Shown here in pieces: positions 8,814-18,300 of a stretch of 64,000 bases of DNA. The notes beneath the pieces were generated by a model that was given only the letters and a program-made list of their open reading frames with translations, searched no databases and was not told the DNA's origin. The stretch spans positions 26,782 to 90,781 of the forward strand of contig JAIPIK010000002.1 of NCBI GenBank assembly GCA_021734745.1. The letters run 5' to 3'. Made by a program: the position numbers and the translations under genes. The stretch is from Candidatus Altimarinota bacterium. GTDB lineage: Bacteria; Patescibacteriota; Minisyncoccia; Phycocordibacterales; UBA5272. The number at the start of each line of letters is the position of its first letter. Positions within the stretch are counted from its first letter, which is position 1.

Positions 8814-9726
8814 AAAAATATAACAAGGAAATTGCTACAAGTATATATACTAGTATACGTGATTGTCGCAAGAATGGTTGAGAGTTTTCAACAGGTTGTA
8901 TAGTTATGAATGTATACGTGTTATTCGTATACACAATTTTTGCGTGAACGTATTTTGTGCGCGCAGTATGTGTAAGCATTTGTGGGTTTAAAGCTTTACG
9001 CCACACAAATGACGAAATATAGCTAGGGTTGTATTCTCCACTTTCTGCAATTTCTATATAATCAATAGTTCGCGAAGGGTCCTCATCGTGTATATACACG
9101 TAAGGAGCTCCATCATTAACGAGTTCATTACTACTAATAGTCATGCTCACTGTTTTGTTGTCTGTGATTCTTAACTCAGAACTCCTTATTACCTCTTTTC
9201 CAGTTAAGGATGGAACATGTATAGAACTTTTACTATCCTTGCTTGGTAATAGTGTTCCTACGCTATCATATGCGTGCAACTCAATATTATTAAGTATAAA
9301 ATCCCCAACTCCTTCTCCTTTTGGAATAAGGACAACTGTAAACACAATTCCTGGAAAGACTCCTTTGTAATACGGATTATGAACCCCACTATATCCACCA
9401 GGAATTATTCCTTCAAAAATAATGTGCGTTCTTTGATCAAATGACTTTTCTTCTGAAATTTTTGGTTGCATTATCCATAATGGAACAATACCATTTTGTG
9501 TTGAAATGATTTTTACATCAAATAGTTCAGATGGGAAAGAAAAATCTCCAGCTAATCCACTTATCCTATCTGACTCATTGTCTAGAAAAATACTAAGAGC
9601 TAAAGGTTCTCTATTAGACGAAGCACTGTGCGGGGCACTAATATACATATATGCTGCGTTTGCATGTACTAATGTTAGTACTGAGACAAATAAGGCTATA
9701 TAGATTTTTTTTGTAAAAGTTTTCAT
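8761..9726 (-). CDS. Cohesin-like secreted protein with C-terminal membrane anchor
   Basis: From ATG 9726 the protein is about 321 residues. It has a signal peptide (KIYIALFVSVLTLVHANA), a cohesin-like domain in roughly the first half (FEGIIPGGYSG matches the FEGVTLNPGFSG segment of the neighbour), a second beta-rich region, and a transmembrane helix near the C-terminus (ILVYILVAISLLYFY) followed by a short basic tail. ATG 9726 is preferred because the previous gene stops at 9731, four bases upstream. It forms a pair with the larger cohesin-like protein downstream, and both would present the domain outside the membrane. Ligand binding is not shown by sequence alone. Confidence 0.6.
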   Translation of the reverse strand: MKTFTKKIYIALFVSVLTLVHANAAYMYISAPHSASSNREPLALSIFLDNESDRISGLAGDFSFPSELFDVKIISTQNGIVPLWIMQPKISEEKSFDQRTHIIFEGIIPGGYSGVHNPYYKGVFPGIVFTVVLIPKGEGVGDFILNNIELHAYDSVGTLLPSKDSKSSIHVPSLTGKEVIRSSELRITDNKTVSMTISSNELVNDGAPYVYIHDEDPSRTIDYIEIAESGEYNPSYISSFVWRKALNPQMLTHTARTKYVHAKIVYTNNTYTFITIQPVENSQPFLRQSRILVYILVAISLLYFYGKNLLYIFSKRRTKLK

Positions 9727-9730
9727 ATAA

Positions 9731-10657
9731 TTATCCAGTCCAACAATAAGCAAGAATACTTAAATCTGTAAGATTAATTCTTCCATCACTGTTTAAATCA
9801 ACTCTAATCGGAAAACCTAATCTCTTATACCAAAATGCCATAATACTAAAATCAAGTAAGTTAACTCTTCCATCATTATTCAAATCACAACGAGCATTAA
9901 CAAGTGTTCCTCCACTCTTACGAATTTTATTACTTGTCCCAACAGTGAACGAAATTGGTTCAGAATACAAAGTAAACTCAACCCCTACCTTTGCTCTGGA
10001 TTTTGCAGTATATTCAGCATAATCTAGAGATTGTGTATTGTAAATATAGGACCATGAGCCAGACGCATCTGCGGTTACTATTCTACTTATTCCAGTTTTT
10101 GCAAATATGGTTAAATAAACATCTGATCCTGGTATCGATTTACCTGAAAATACAATATTATCTCCTAGTTTTACCTCAACTTTATCTGTTGTTATTGTTG
10201 GAGGCATAATAATACCCTTTACTTCTGTTACAGCACCAGAAATTACAACTATTGTATACGTTAATTGAGATGACTTTAATCCACTACCATCCTTTGCTAC
10301 AAGTGTAAAAGTGTACGTTCCTGGTCTAATATTTCGCACAGGAACTTCAAATGTACCGTCAATATTTACAGGTAACTCATTTAAAACTAATCCATTTTTA
10401 AGAATTGATATTGTACTCCCTGGATAAGATTTACCAAAGAAAACTGCACTATCTGTACCTGCCTCTATGGTTAATGGCACTCCATTATTAGTAATAATAC
10501 TTGGTGCTGGCGGTGGTGTTGCTGGAGATACAGTATTACTAATAACTATAGCGTTAACATTTAAAGTCTCTGGGATACTAACTGTAATAGCATACACAAA
10601 CTGATTTGAAACTAATACAAGGAGTACAAAGAATAATACAACCCTTGATAAATTCAT
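9731..10657 (-). CDS. Secreted Ig-like protein with C-terminal type I dockerin domain
   Basis: The 308-residue protein has an N-terminal signal peptide (LFFVLLVLVSNQFVYA) and two Ig-like/Big-type domains (about 50-140 and 148-240). The C-terminal 54 residues hold two F-hand repeats, DLNNDGRVNLLDFS and DLNSDGRINLTDLS. These duplicated DxNxDGxxNxxD calcium-binding loops define dockerin. Dockerins bind cohesins, and the next two genes encode cohesin-like membrane proteins, so the three probably form a surface complex. It starts 8 bases after the DUF916-like gene ends. No enzyme domain is attached, unlike classical cellulosomal dockerin proteins. Confidence 0.85.
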   Translation of the reverse strand: MNLSRVVLFFVLLVLVSNQFVYAITVSIPETLNVNAIVISNTVSPATPPPAPSIITNNGVPLTIEAGTDSAVFFGKSYPGSTISILKNGLVLNELPVNIDGTFEVPVRNIRPGTYTFTLVAKDGSGLKSSQLTYTIVVISGAVTEVKGIIMPPTITTDKVEVKLGDNIVFSGKSIPGSDVYLTIFAKTGISRIVTADASGSWSYIYNTQSLDYAEYTAKSRAKVGVEFTLYSEPISFTVGTSNKIRKSGGTLVNARCDLNNDGRVNLLDFSIMAFWYKRLGFPIRVDLNSDGRINLTDLSILAYCWTG

Positions 10658-10665
10658 AGCGAAAT

Positions 10666-11646
10666 TTACTTCGCGTTAGCAAGTCTTGCTTGTGCGATAA
10701 TAAACTTATTATAACGCTTGAATGCTGAACGAAGGCCGATGAATATAATTCCTGCAATAGCAATAAGAATAATGAGTAGATGCCAAGGAAGTACTACAAA
10801 CCAAATTGTGTTACTTGATGATTTAGTACCAAAATTAAGATCTAGATTAGCAAAATAAAGACCCATGGCGAAGTTTCGCATTTCGTATTTTACATGAGAA
10901 AAATATGACGCTGATGCTGGTAGAGGTTCCTCATCTCCCCAAGTTAATTCAAATCTTCTGATACTATTTGGTAGAACATTTCCTTCAGTCTTGTTCGCAT
11001 TTATTTCTTTTGTTGTAATCCAAAACATGTTCTTGATTGTTGTTGTACCTGATGGCTTTACACGATCATTCCCGTCATTGTTAAAACGGTATACAAAATC
11101 AATTGGAAGCTTTGTAACAAAACGACCGTTATCTTTTAAGAAAAATGACAACACTCCCCCTTCTTCTTTTATATCACCACTTACCTTAAGTAGCATTAGC
11201 ATTCCTACTTTTGCACCAACAGAAACCTCTCCGCCTTTGGTTGCTGGTGGAATAGTGCTTAAGAATATAGCAGCAAAATGACCTCCTGCGTCTGCATCTT
11301 GTGGAATAGTAACAGTAAATGGTATTTTAATTTTTTCACCACTTTTAACTGTTACCTTCTCAGCAACTTGCACCCATGAAGCAAAACCTTCTTTTGTGTT
11401 AGAAAAATTAGGGGTTCCTGATTCTCCTTGAGCCTCAAAATTCTCAACAGACGTATAGTATGTTTGCTCAGAACTTTGTTCATTTATGATTGTAAACTCA
11501 TTTGTTGCGGTTGCTCCTGGGTCAGCAGATAACTCCAATCTAGCTGGAGAAATAGTAAGTGCATTAGCAACAAATAGAGTTGAGGCTAACATACAGGCTA
11601 GAGAAACTCTCTTTATATATGTCATTTCTGTGATGGTTTTTTTCAT
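10666..11646 (-). CDS. DUF916/WxL-interacting-like surface membrane protein
   Basis: The 326-residue protein has a signal peptide (VSLACMLASTLFVANA). An extracellular region beginning ISPARLELSADPGATATNEF then resembles the peptidoglycan-binding part of DUF916 (WxL-interacting) proteins, with FTVTIPQDADAGGHFAAIF in the middle. One transmembrane segment follows (about 283-305, WHLLIILIAIAGIIFIGL), then a short basic cytoplasmic tail. In Firmicutes such proteins anchor WxL-domain proteins to the wall. Here it precedes the dockerin and cohesin-like genes and follows four secreted proteins sharing a C-terminal domain, so a scaffolding role is plausible. The family match is by pattern only. Confidence 0.6.
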   Translation of the reverse strand: MKKTITEMTYIKRVSLACMLASTLFVANALTISPARLELSADPGATATNEFTIINEQSSEQTYYTSVENFEAQGESGTPNFSNTKEGFASWVQVAEKVTVKSGEKIKIPFTVTIPQDADAGGHFAAIFLSTIPPATKGGEVSVGAKVGMLMLLKVSGDIKEEGGVLSFFLKDNGRFVTKLPIDFVYRFNNDGNDRVKPSGTTTIKNMFWITTKEINANKTEGNVLPNSIRRFELTWGDEEPLPASASYFSHVKYEMRNFAMGLYFANLDLNFGTKSSSNTIWFVVLPWHLLIILIAIAGIIFIGLRSAFKRYNKFIIAQARLANAK

Positions 11647-11680
11647 GTAGGTCTTGTTATATTTTTATAATATCACAATA

Positions 11681-11708
11681 AACTTCTAGTTCAAATACTC
11701 TAGAAGTT
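11681..11708 (-). terminator. Hairpin overlapping the stop codon of the 355-residue surface protein
   Basis: A 9-bp perfect inverted repeat (11681-11689 and 11700-11708) spans the stop codon at 11700-11702. It lacks a strong T tract on the minus strand, so it may attenuate or protect the 3' end rather than fully terminate before the DUF916-like gene. Confidence 0.4.
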
Positions 11709-12767
11709 AGCTGTGCCAACATAAATTAGGTTAGCGCTATATGTTCCAGCTTCTGTTAACCCTGCGATATTAGCAATGTAATGGAGAGAATATGTCTCTG
11801 CGTTCGTAGATGATGAACCAGATGCAAATGTCGCAGATGTAGTAGCAGTAGCATCATATCCAAATGAAGATGCAGTAGCATAAGGTGTAGCAATTGTTCC
11901 ATTTATACCACCTGCTTTTGTTGCATAAATACCAAACTGCTCAGTTCCCGCAGAAGAGGTAGCAGGTGTGCCACCAATAGCTGAAATTGTATCTGCTGGA
12001 TTCTGCTGTGAGGTGAGAGTTTGACCTTTAACTGTAATTGCATACCCTGATGGTGCATTTGTTGATACATCAAGTGTGTGAGCTACTGTATCTACTGTGT
12101 CACCCAATGTGTTTGTACTAGACGCATATTTTGGAGCACCTGAACCTAAGTTACCGAAGTTAATTGAGTTTGAAGAGATAGAAAATGTAAGAGATTGAGG
12201 CACTATAGCGTTTACTTGTACAGTGTCATCATTTAGAATTGTAACCGTTGTGGTTCCATTATCTGTCATTGTTCCACCAACAGCTACTGTTTTACTACCT
12301 GATGTTGTAGTGTTCCTTATAGCATTTACACCAGTTGATTGGAAAATAGCATTTGTACCAATTCTAATATAGACAGTATCTCCTGGATTAATAATTGTAG
12401 AAGAAGCTGAAGTAATTGTAAGAGTTGTAGATGAGGTTCTTACCACTCCAAGCTCAGTTGCACTAGGTGCTGCTGCAAGTGTTGTGGAACCTACATATGG
12501 ACCACCTACGTTAATGTCCACATCAGTAAACGTAAGTCCAATCTCCATCTCGAAATCAGACTCGAACTCAATAACTGTAGTAGAACCATTACCAAGGCCA
12601 GTTGGTGTAGTAAAAACTATTGTATGATTAGAAACAGTTGAAATCTTAGCTGTAGAAAGTGTATCTGACATACCAGATAGCGATGCAGCAAAAACAGTTG
12701 TGAAGCCGAGCGATGACATAAGCGCTCCTGCCACAACCTTAAGAAACAATGAATTTTTATTTATCAT
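11700..12767 (-). CDS. Secreted surface protein, paralogue 1 of 3, shared C-terminal domain
   Basis: The 355-residue protein has a signal peptide (VVAGALMSSLGFTTVFA), a beta-rich N-terminal domain (about 28-185) with FTDVDINVGGPY, and a C-terminal beta domain (about 186-355). The latter starts at VQVNAIVPQSLTFSISS, contains FGNLGSG, GYAITVKGQTL and EQFGIYA, and ends in NLIYVGTANF. It is rich in Ser, Thr and Ala with almost no Cys. The next two upstream genes are full-length paralogues, and the 1.1-kb-residue protein beyond them shares the C-terminal domain. Function is unknown; the ending may be a sorting or assembly module analogous to WxL domains, given the DUF916-like gene just downstream. 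Confidence 0.75.
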   Translation of the reverse strand: MINKNSLFLKVVAGALMSSLGFTTVFAASLSGMSDTLSTAKISTVSNHTIVFTTPTGLGNGSTTVIEFESDFEMEIGLTFTDVDINVGGPYVGSTTLAAAPSATELGVVRTSSTTLTITSASSTIINPGDTVYIRIGTNAIFQSTGVNAIRNTTTSGSKTVAVGGTMTDNGTTTVTILNDDTVQVNAIVPQSLTFSISSNSINFGNLGSGAPKYASSTNTLGDTVDTVAHTLDVSTNAPSGYAITVKGQTLTSQQNPADTISAIGGTPATSSAGTEQFGIYATKAGGINGTIATPYATASSFGYDATATTSATFASGSSSTNAETYSLHYIANIAGLTEAGTYSANLIYVGTANF

Positions 12768-12958
12768 AAATTAGTAGTTATTTTTATATAAACTATCTCT
12801 CCAAATAGTATTACTATACAGTATAGAAGAATTTTTTTAACAATGTAAGTAGATTACTAAGAAACATGGGGATAAATAAGCATTTTTGTTTTATGCGGGA
12901 TTTATATACTTAAAATAAACTTAATGCACATTCGACATATAAATCACTTTTAACTGGT

Positions 12959-14035
12959 TTAAAAGTTAGCAGTACCGACATATACCAAATTCGCACTATA
13001 TGTTCCCGCCTCTGTTAATATTGCAATGTTTGCTAAATAGTGAAGTGAGTACGTTTCTGTGTTAGTAGGAGTTGATCCAGATGCAAACAAAGCAGATGTA
13101 GTAGCTGTTCCATTATATCCAAATGATGAAGCTGTCACATAAGGTGCTGTAATTGTTCCATTTACACCACCTGATTTCGTTGCATAAATACCAAATTGCT
13201 CAGTTCCTGCAGAAGAAGTAGCTGGGATGGCTCCAATTGCAGAAATAGTATCATTTGCATTTTGTTGTGAAGTTAGAGTTTGACCTTGAACTGTAATAGA
13301 ATACCCCGCAGTAGCATTTGTAGATACACTAAGTGTATGCGCCACAGTATCCACGGTATCTCCTGATTCATTTGTACTGGACGCGTATTTTGCAGAACCA
13401 GAATCTAGATTACCAAATGCGATAGCATTTGAGGAAATTGAAAAGGTTAAAGCTTGCAAAACAACAGCTGAAATTTGAACTGTATCATTATTAATTATAT
13501 TAACTGTTGTTGTGCCGTTATCAGACATATTTCCCGCAATTCCAATTGATTTACTCCCTGTTGTAGTAGCGTTTATTACCTGAAATGAGCCAGTTGACTG
13601 AGAGATAGCATTTGTTCCTAATCTAATATAGACAGTACTTGCTGGAGCAACAGCACCTGAACCATTTGTAATAGTAAGTGTCGTACTTGAAGTTCTTGCA
13701 ACCCCCCAAGTCGCACCAGATGGTGCGGCGGCAAGTGTGGCTGATGCATTATATGGACCTCCAACGTTAATATCCACATCCGCAAAAGTAAATCCTGTTG
13801 GAATTTCAAATTCAGAAGGAAAAGCAATAATTGTGGTTGATCCTGCACCTATTCCAGTTGGTGTTGTGAACTGAAATGAGTGATTTGAAGCAGTGCTCAC
13901 CTTTGCAGAAGACATAGTATCTGACATACCCGTAAGTGCGGCTGAAAATGCTATTTCAACACCTAAAACAGAGATAAGTACTCCTGCAATAATTTTACTA
14001 ATTATTTTATACTTACTATTTACCATAAATGTCAA
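12959..14035 (-). CDS. Secreted surface protein, paralogue 2 of 3, shared C-terminal domain
   Basis: The 358-residue protein is collinear with its neighbours on both sides: signal peptide (IIAGVLISVLGVEIAFS), N-terminal beta domain with FADVDINVGGPY, and the C-terminal domain with ISAVVLQALTFSISS, FGNLDSG, GYSITVQGQTL and EQFGIYA, ending in VGTANF. It is separated from the paralogues by 148-190 base gaps, so each copy may have its own promoter. A short hairpin overlaps its stop codon region. Multiple diverged copies side by side suggest duplication of a structural surface subunit. Function unknown. Confidence 0.75.
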   Translation of the reverse strand: MTFMVNSKYKIISKIIAGVLISVLGVEIAFSAALTGMSDTMSSAKVSTASNHSFQFTTPTGIGAGSTTIIAFPSEFEIPTGFTFADVDINVGGPYNASATLAAAPSGATWGVARTSSTTLTITNGSGAVAPASTVYIRLGTNAISQSTGSFQVINATTTGSKSIGIAGNMSDNGTTTVNIINNDTVQISAVVLQALTFSISSNAIAFGNLDSGSAKYASSTNESGDTVDTVAHTLSVSTNATAGYSITVQGQTLTSQQNANDTISAIGAIPATSSAGTEQFGIYATKSGGVNGTITAPYVTASSFGYNGTATTSALFASGSTPTNTETYSLHYLANIAILTEAGTYSANLVYVGTANF

Positions 14036-14183
14036 TTGGTTAGTCCCAGAGTTATGTCCATAATATTAAGTATATGATACATACATCAAATTGGTAACCA
14101 ATAACTGTTAATAACAACAAAAAATTACTAAATATAACTCCTGAATGCAGCCATTCTGTATACCAAACTATTTAAATTAGACT

Positions 14184-15248
14184 CTAAAAATTAGCAGTAC
14201 CTACGTAAATTAACCCAGCAGAATAACTGCCTGCTTCTGTAAGTGAAGAAATGTTTGCTAGATAATGAAGTGAGTATACTGTTGTATCACTAGATGTTGA
14301 GCCAGAGGCAAATAATGATGATGTTGTGGCTGTCGATTCAAAACCAAACGATGAAGCTGTAGCATATGGTGCTGCAATTATTCCATTTAATCCACCTGAT
14401 TTTGTAGCGTAAATTCCAAACTGCTCTGTACCTGTCGCTGAAACTGCTGGAGATGATCCTATTGCTGAAATCGTATCAACTGCATTTTGTTGTGAAGTTA
14501 AAGTTTGTCCACGTAAAGTAATTGCATAACCAGAAGAAGAGTTAGAAGATACTGTCAGTGTGTGAGCAGTGGTATCTAAATTATCCCCTTGAACATTTGT
14601 ACTGGACGCATATTTTGCTGTAAGAGAAGAAAGATTACCGAAATCAATACTATTTGTTGAAATAGAAAATGTAAAAGACTGCGGCACAATTGCATTAACT
14701 TGAACATTGTCATCTGATAATAAATTAACTGTTGTTGTTCCTGTATCTCCAAATGACCCCGTAATACCAATACCTCCATTACCTATAGACGAATCGTTTG
14801 TGACTTGAAATGTTCCCACAGCGTCATGTATTGCATTTGTACCTATTCTAATATAAAGTGCACTACTACTTGCAACCACTGAGTTTCCATTTGTAATAGT
14901 CAAAACATTTGCTGATGTCCTAACAACTCCCCAAGTTGCCCCAGATGGTGCTGCAGCAAGTGTAGATGACCCTACATATGGACCTCCAACATTTATATCA
15001 ACATCAGCGAAAGTTAGTCCAGCTGGTATTGAAAAAGCACCAGGAAATGTAATGACAATATCTGTTCCGGATGCGACTCCAGAAGGAGTTACAAAAGAAA
15101 AACTATGATTTGATAGAGCATTTATTTTAACAGACGACATTGAGTCAGAAAGAGACGACAACACCCCTGCGGAAACTGTTGCAATAGATAGAGAAGACAT
15201 TAGTGCTACAACTGCAACTTTAAATGCAATATTTTTTATTTTTTTCAT
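14184..15248 (-). CDS. Secreted surface protein, paralogue 3 of 3, shared C-terminal domain
   Basis: The 354-residue protein again has a signal peptide (VAVVALMSSLSIATVSA), an N-terminal domain with FADVDINVGGPY and the C-terminal domain starting VQVNAIVPQSFTFSIST and ending GLIYVGTANF. A TATAAT-like hexamer at about 15276-15281 would give a leader of roughly 25 bases without a Shine-Dalgarno sequence. The protein contains no Cys and many Ser/Thr, as expected for an exported beta-rich subunit. No known catalytic motif is visible. The family was not recognised; it may form a surface layer or fibre. Confidence 0.75.
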   Translation of the reverse strand: MKKIKNIAFKVAVVALMSSLSIATVSAGVLSSLSDSMSSVKINALSNHSFSFVTPSGVASGTDIVITFPGAFSIPAGLTFADVDINVGGPYVGSSTLAAAPSGATWGVVRTSANVLTITNGNSVVASSSALYIRIGTNAIHDAVGTFQVTNDSSIGNGGIGITGSFGDTGTTTVNLLSDDNVQVNAIVPQSFTFSISTNSIDFGNLSSLTAKYASSTNVQGDNLDTTAHTLTVSSNSSSGYAITLRGQTLTSQQNAVDTISAIGSSPAVSATGTEQFGIYATKSGGLNGIIAAPYATASSFGFESTATTSSLFASGSTSSDTTVYSLHYLANISSLTEAGSYSAGLIYVGTANF

Positions 15249-15393
15249 AATTAAAAAAGTACAGGAATTACTTGTATTATAAGTATATTGCTTACACGCA
15301 AAAAATACAGCCTTAAAAGTGGATAACTAAGGTTTTTTTATAAATTACTATTGACGTCTTTTTTAACCGCACTGTAGTTTAAACACTTTCTAG

Positions 15394-18300
15394 TTAAAAA
15401 TTGGCAGTTGCAATATAAACCAAATTTGCGGAATATTCTCCCGGTAAGGTTAAATCTGTTATATTTGCAACATATCTTACTGAATAATCAGTTTGTTCAT
15501 CGTCTCCAAGTGTTGCATATGCAACCTGGGTTGATGTAGTGGCTGTTGATGAATAAGCAAATCCACTACCTGTATATGGCGCAGCAACTATTCCGACTCC
15601 CCCTGTTGCAACCGCTCTTAACCCGAACTGTTTTGTCCCGACAGCTGAAGCGGTATTCGATCCTCCGATTGCATCTATAACATTTCCACCAGAATTAAGA
15701 GTGTTACCTTGCACACTTACTGTATAACCCATAAGAGCATTTGTGGTGACAGAAATTGTATGCGCCACTGTTTCGACGGTGTCACCCTCTGGATTTGTGC
15801 TGGAGGCATATTTTGTACTTATTGCTGACAGCTCTCCAAGATATATTGAATTTGAGGAAATATCAAATGAAATATATTGAGGAGGGTCTAGATTGTCCTC
15901 TTCTCTCCACCCAACAAGAAATCTATACTCAACATTTGTATCACCTGTTGCGTTTTGCTGATAAAAAGCAATCCCTTCTCCAGGTTTTAACACAAGTTCA
16001 TCTCCAACGATAATTTCTCTTTCTGCTTCTCCAAAAATTTGACCAGGCGCACCTGGAATAGTAACATCCAAAAATTGCGCATCCACACCACCGATGAACG
16101 ATACAGATGGACCAGCAGTTCTTAACTCCACACTAGAATCTAGCGTGTCTTGATGTTTTTTGGGAATATTAGATGCCGTCATCAGTGTTCCACCTGAGGC
16201 TGAAGATATTTTTCTTATTGTAGCTGTTGTATAATCAGGAGCTGAAGCACTCCCAGTTCTTTCTGCGCGTATCGCAATTCTTTTTATTAAATATCTTTTT
16301 CCAGTTGGGCCCGGTGTAGTGTTATTAAAAAATGAAGAATACACATACCCAGCTGTTGTTGATTGTGTTATTGGTCCAATTCCAATAATATGCTCCTGTT
16401 GAGATGCTGGTGTACTGGCTGTTGCGACCTCTTCCCATTCAACAAGTAACTTTACTCTTAAATCCACATCTCCTGCTGATGTATCATGATAAAGTCCTAT
16501 TCCTTCCCCTTCTTTTAAGATAACTTTTTCATTATTCTCAAAATTAATTTCATAGTACCCCACATTTCCTGAATCTCTTGCAGCAGTTTCTGCTGGAGTT
16601 ATTACTGACATAAGTTTAGAATCAGTCCCACCGACATATGTTGCCGCTACACCTGTGCGCCGTATCTGCATAACACTGTTTGATGTGCTTGTGTTTTTCT
16701 TAGGAATATTTGCAGCTGCAATCAAAGTCCCTCCGGAAGCTGCCGTAAGTCGTCTTAATTGCATTGGTATATAAGAAGCTGTGTTAATTGTGTCGACTCT
16801 AATACTTAATCTTTTTATCACAGCAGCTTTACCTGACCCTGTTGGATTCAAAAAGGTGGCATAATTATAACTAGTTGCAGTGCTACCGTTTACAGGACCA
16901 ATATCAATAAGATATTCACCTGCTGCTGCTGGAGCACTTGTTTCCTCATCCCATTCTATTAATATTTTTACATATGCATCAACATCTGCAGTTAAAACAT
17001 CATTATAAAATCCAATTCCTTCTCCCTCTTTCAAAATAATTTTCTCTGCACTACCAAAAACAATCTCTCTTATCCCAGTCAAATTACCAACTACTCCAGG
17101 AGCATTCACTGTCATAAGTCTTGAATCTGCTGTACCTATATATGTTGCAGAAACTGTTGTTGCACATGTTGCGCCACACCATCTAGTTTGCATAACACTA
17201 TTGGATGTCCCTGTATGTTTTTTGGGTAAATCTGATGCTGTAACTAACAACCCACCAGAGGCTGCTGATAGTCTTCTAAAATTCCATGCTGGGTAATTAG
17301 CATTAGCATCAGCATTGATTCTTATCGCTAAACGTTTTATCACTGCAACTTTACCAGAACCAGATGGATTATAAAATGTGTATCTTGTCGTATTTGCTGC
17401 TGATGCTCTTGTAGTTGTTTGTGATGCCCAAATATACTCACCCTGAGATGCGGGTGTACTCGCGGTATTAATCTCTTGCCACTCTATAGCCATTCTAACC
17501 AGTTGATCCACGTCACCTCCTCCACCTGATATAAGTGCTATACCTTCATTATTCTGCAAAATTATTTTTTCATCATTATTGTGTAAGTTTATTTCTTGCA
17601 AACCACCAGGTTGGGCAATTGACCCACAAGGTGTCACATGACCCAGACGTGCATCTGATCCACCAACTTCAGTAACTGACACATTCGTATGTCTAAAGTC
17701 CATAACACTAGTTGCTCCACCAGTATTCTTTTTGGGTATATCACTAGCTGCAATTGCAGTGCCACCTGAGGCTGCTGATATTCTTTTTATATATATATCG
17801 TTTGAATAAGAAGCGTTACCGTCACATGTTTCAGTACCGAACCATATACGCTTAATAACAGCGGTCTTACCTGATGCAGACGGATTAAAAAAAGAATTAT
17901 AAACATAATTAGCCCCAGCTGTAGTCTCTATTCTTGGAAAAGTGAACAGGAATTCATTTTGAATAGTTGGAGCCTTCGCCATTTCTTGCCAAGCAACATA
18001 CACTCTATTTCTTGCATCCTGATCCCCTGCATCCTCTTGATACACAGCCAACCCCTCGCCTGGGGCAATCACGAACTGCTCATCATTTATTCCAAATGTA
18101 ATTTCTCTGAAACTATAATATGAACCAACTGCTCCAGGATTCGGTTGACCCAAAACTCTGGAATCAACAGACCCTGCAAATGTAACAGCTGGCCCGACTT
18201 GTCTCACTTCAACAATAGAATCAACAGTTCCATTATTTTTCTTAGGTATATCTGTCGTTGCAATTAAATTACCACCTGAAGCTGCGGTTATCCTTCTTAA

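Noticed and set aside
8131..8823. 230-codon open frame antisense to the cohesin-like gene
   Set aside because: It is the complement of a clear secreted-protein gene, has no Shine-Dalgarno or -10 box, and its composition mirrors the sense gene.
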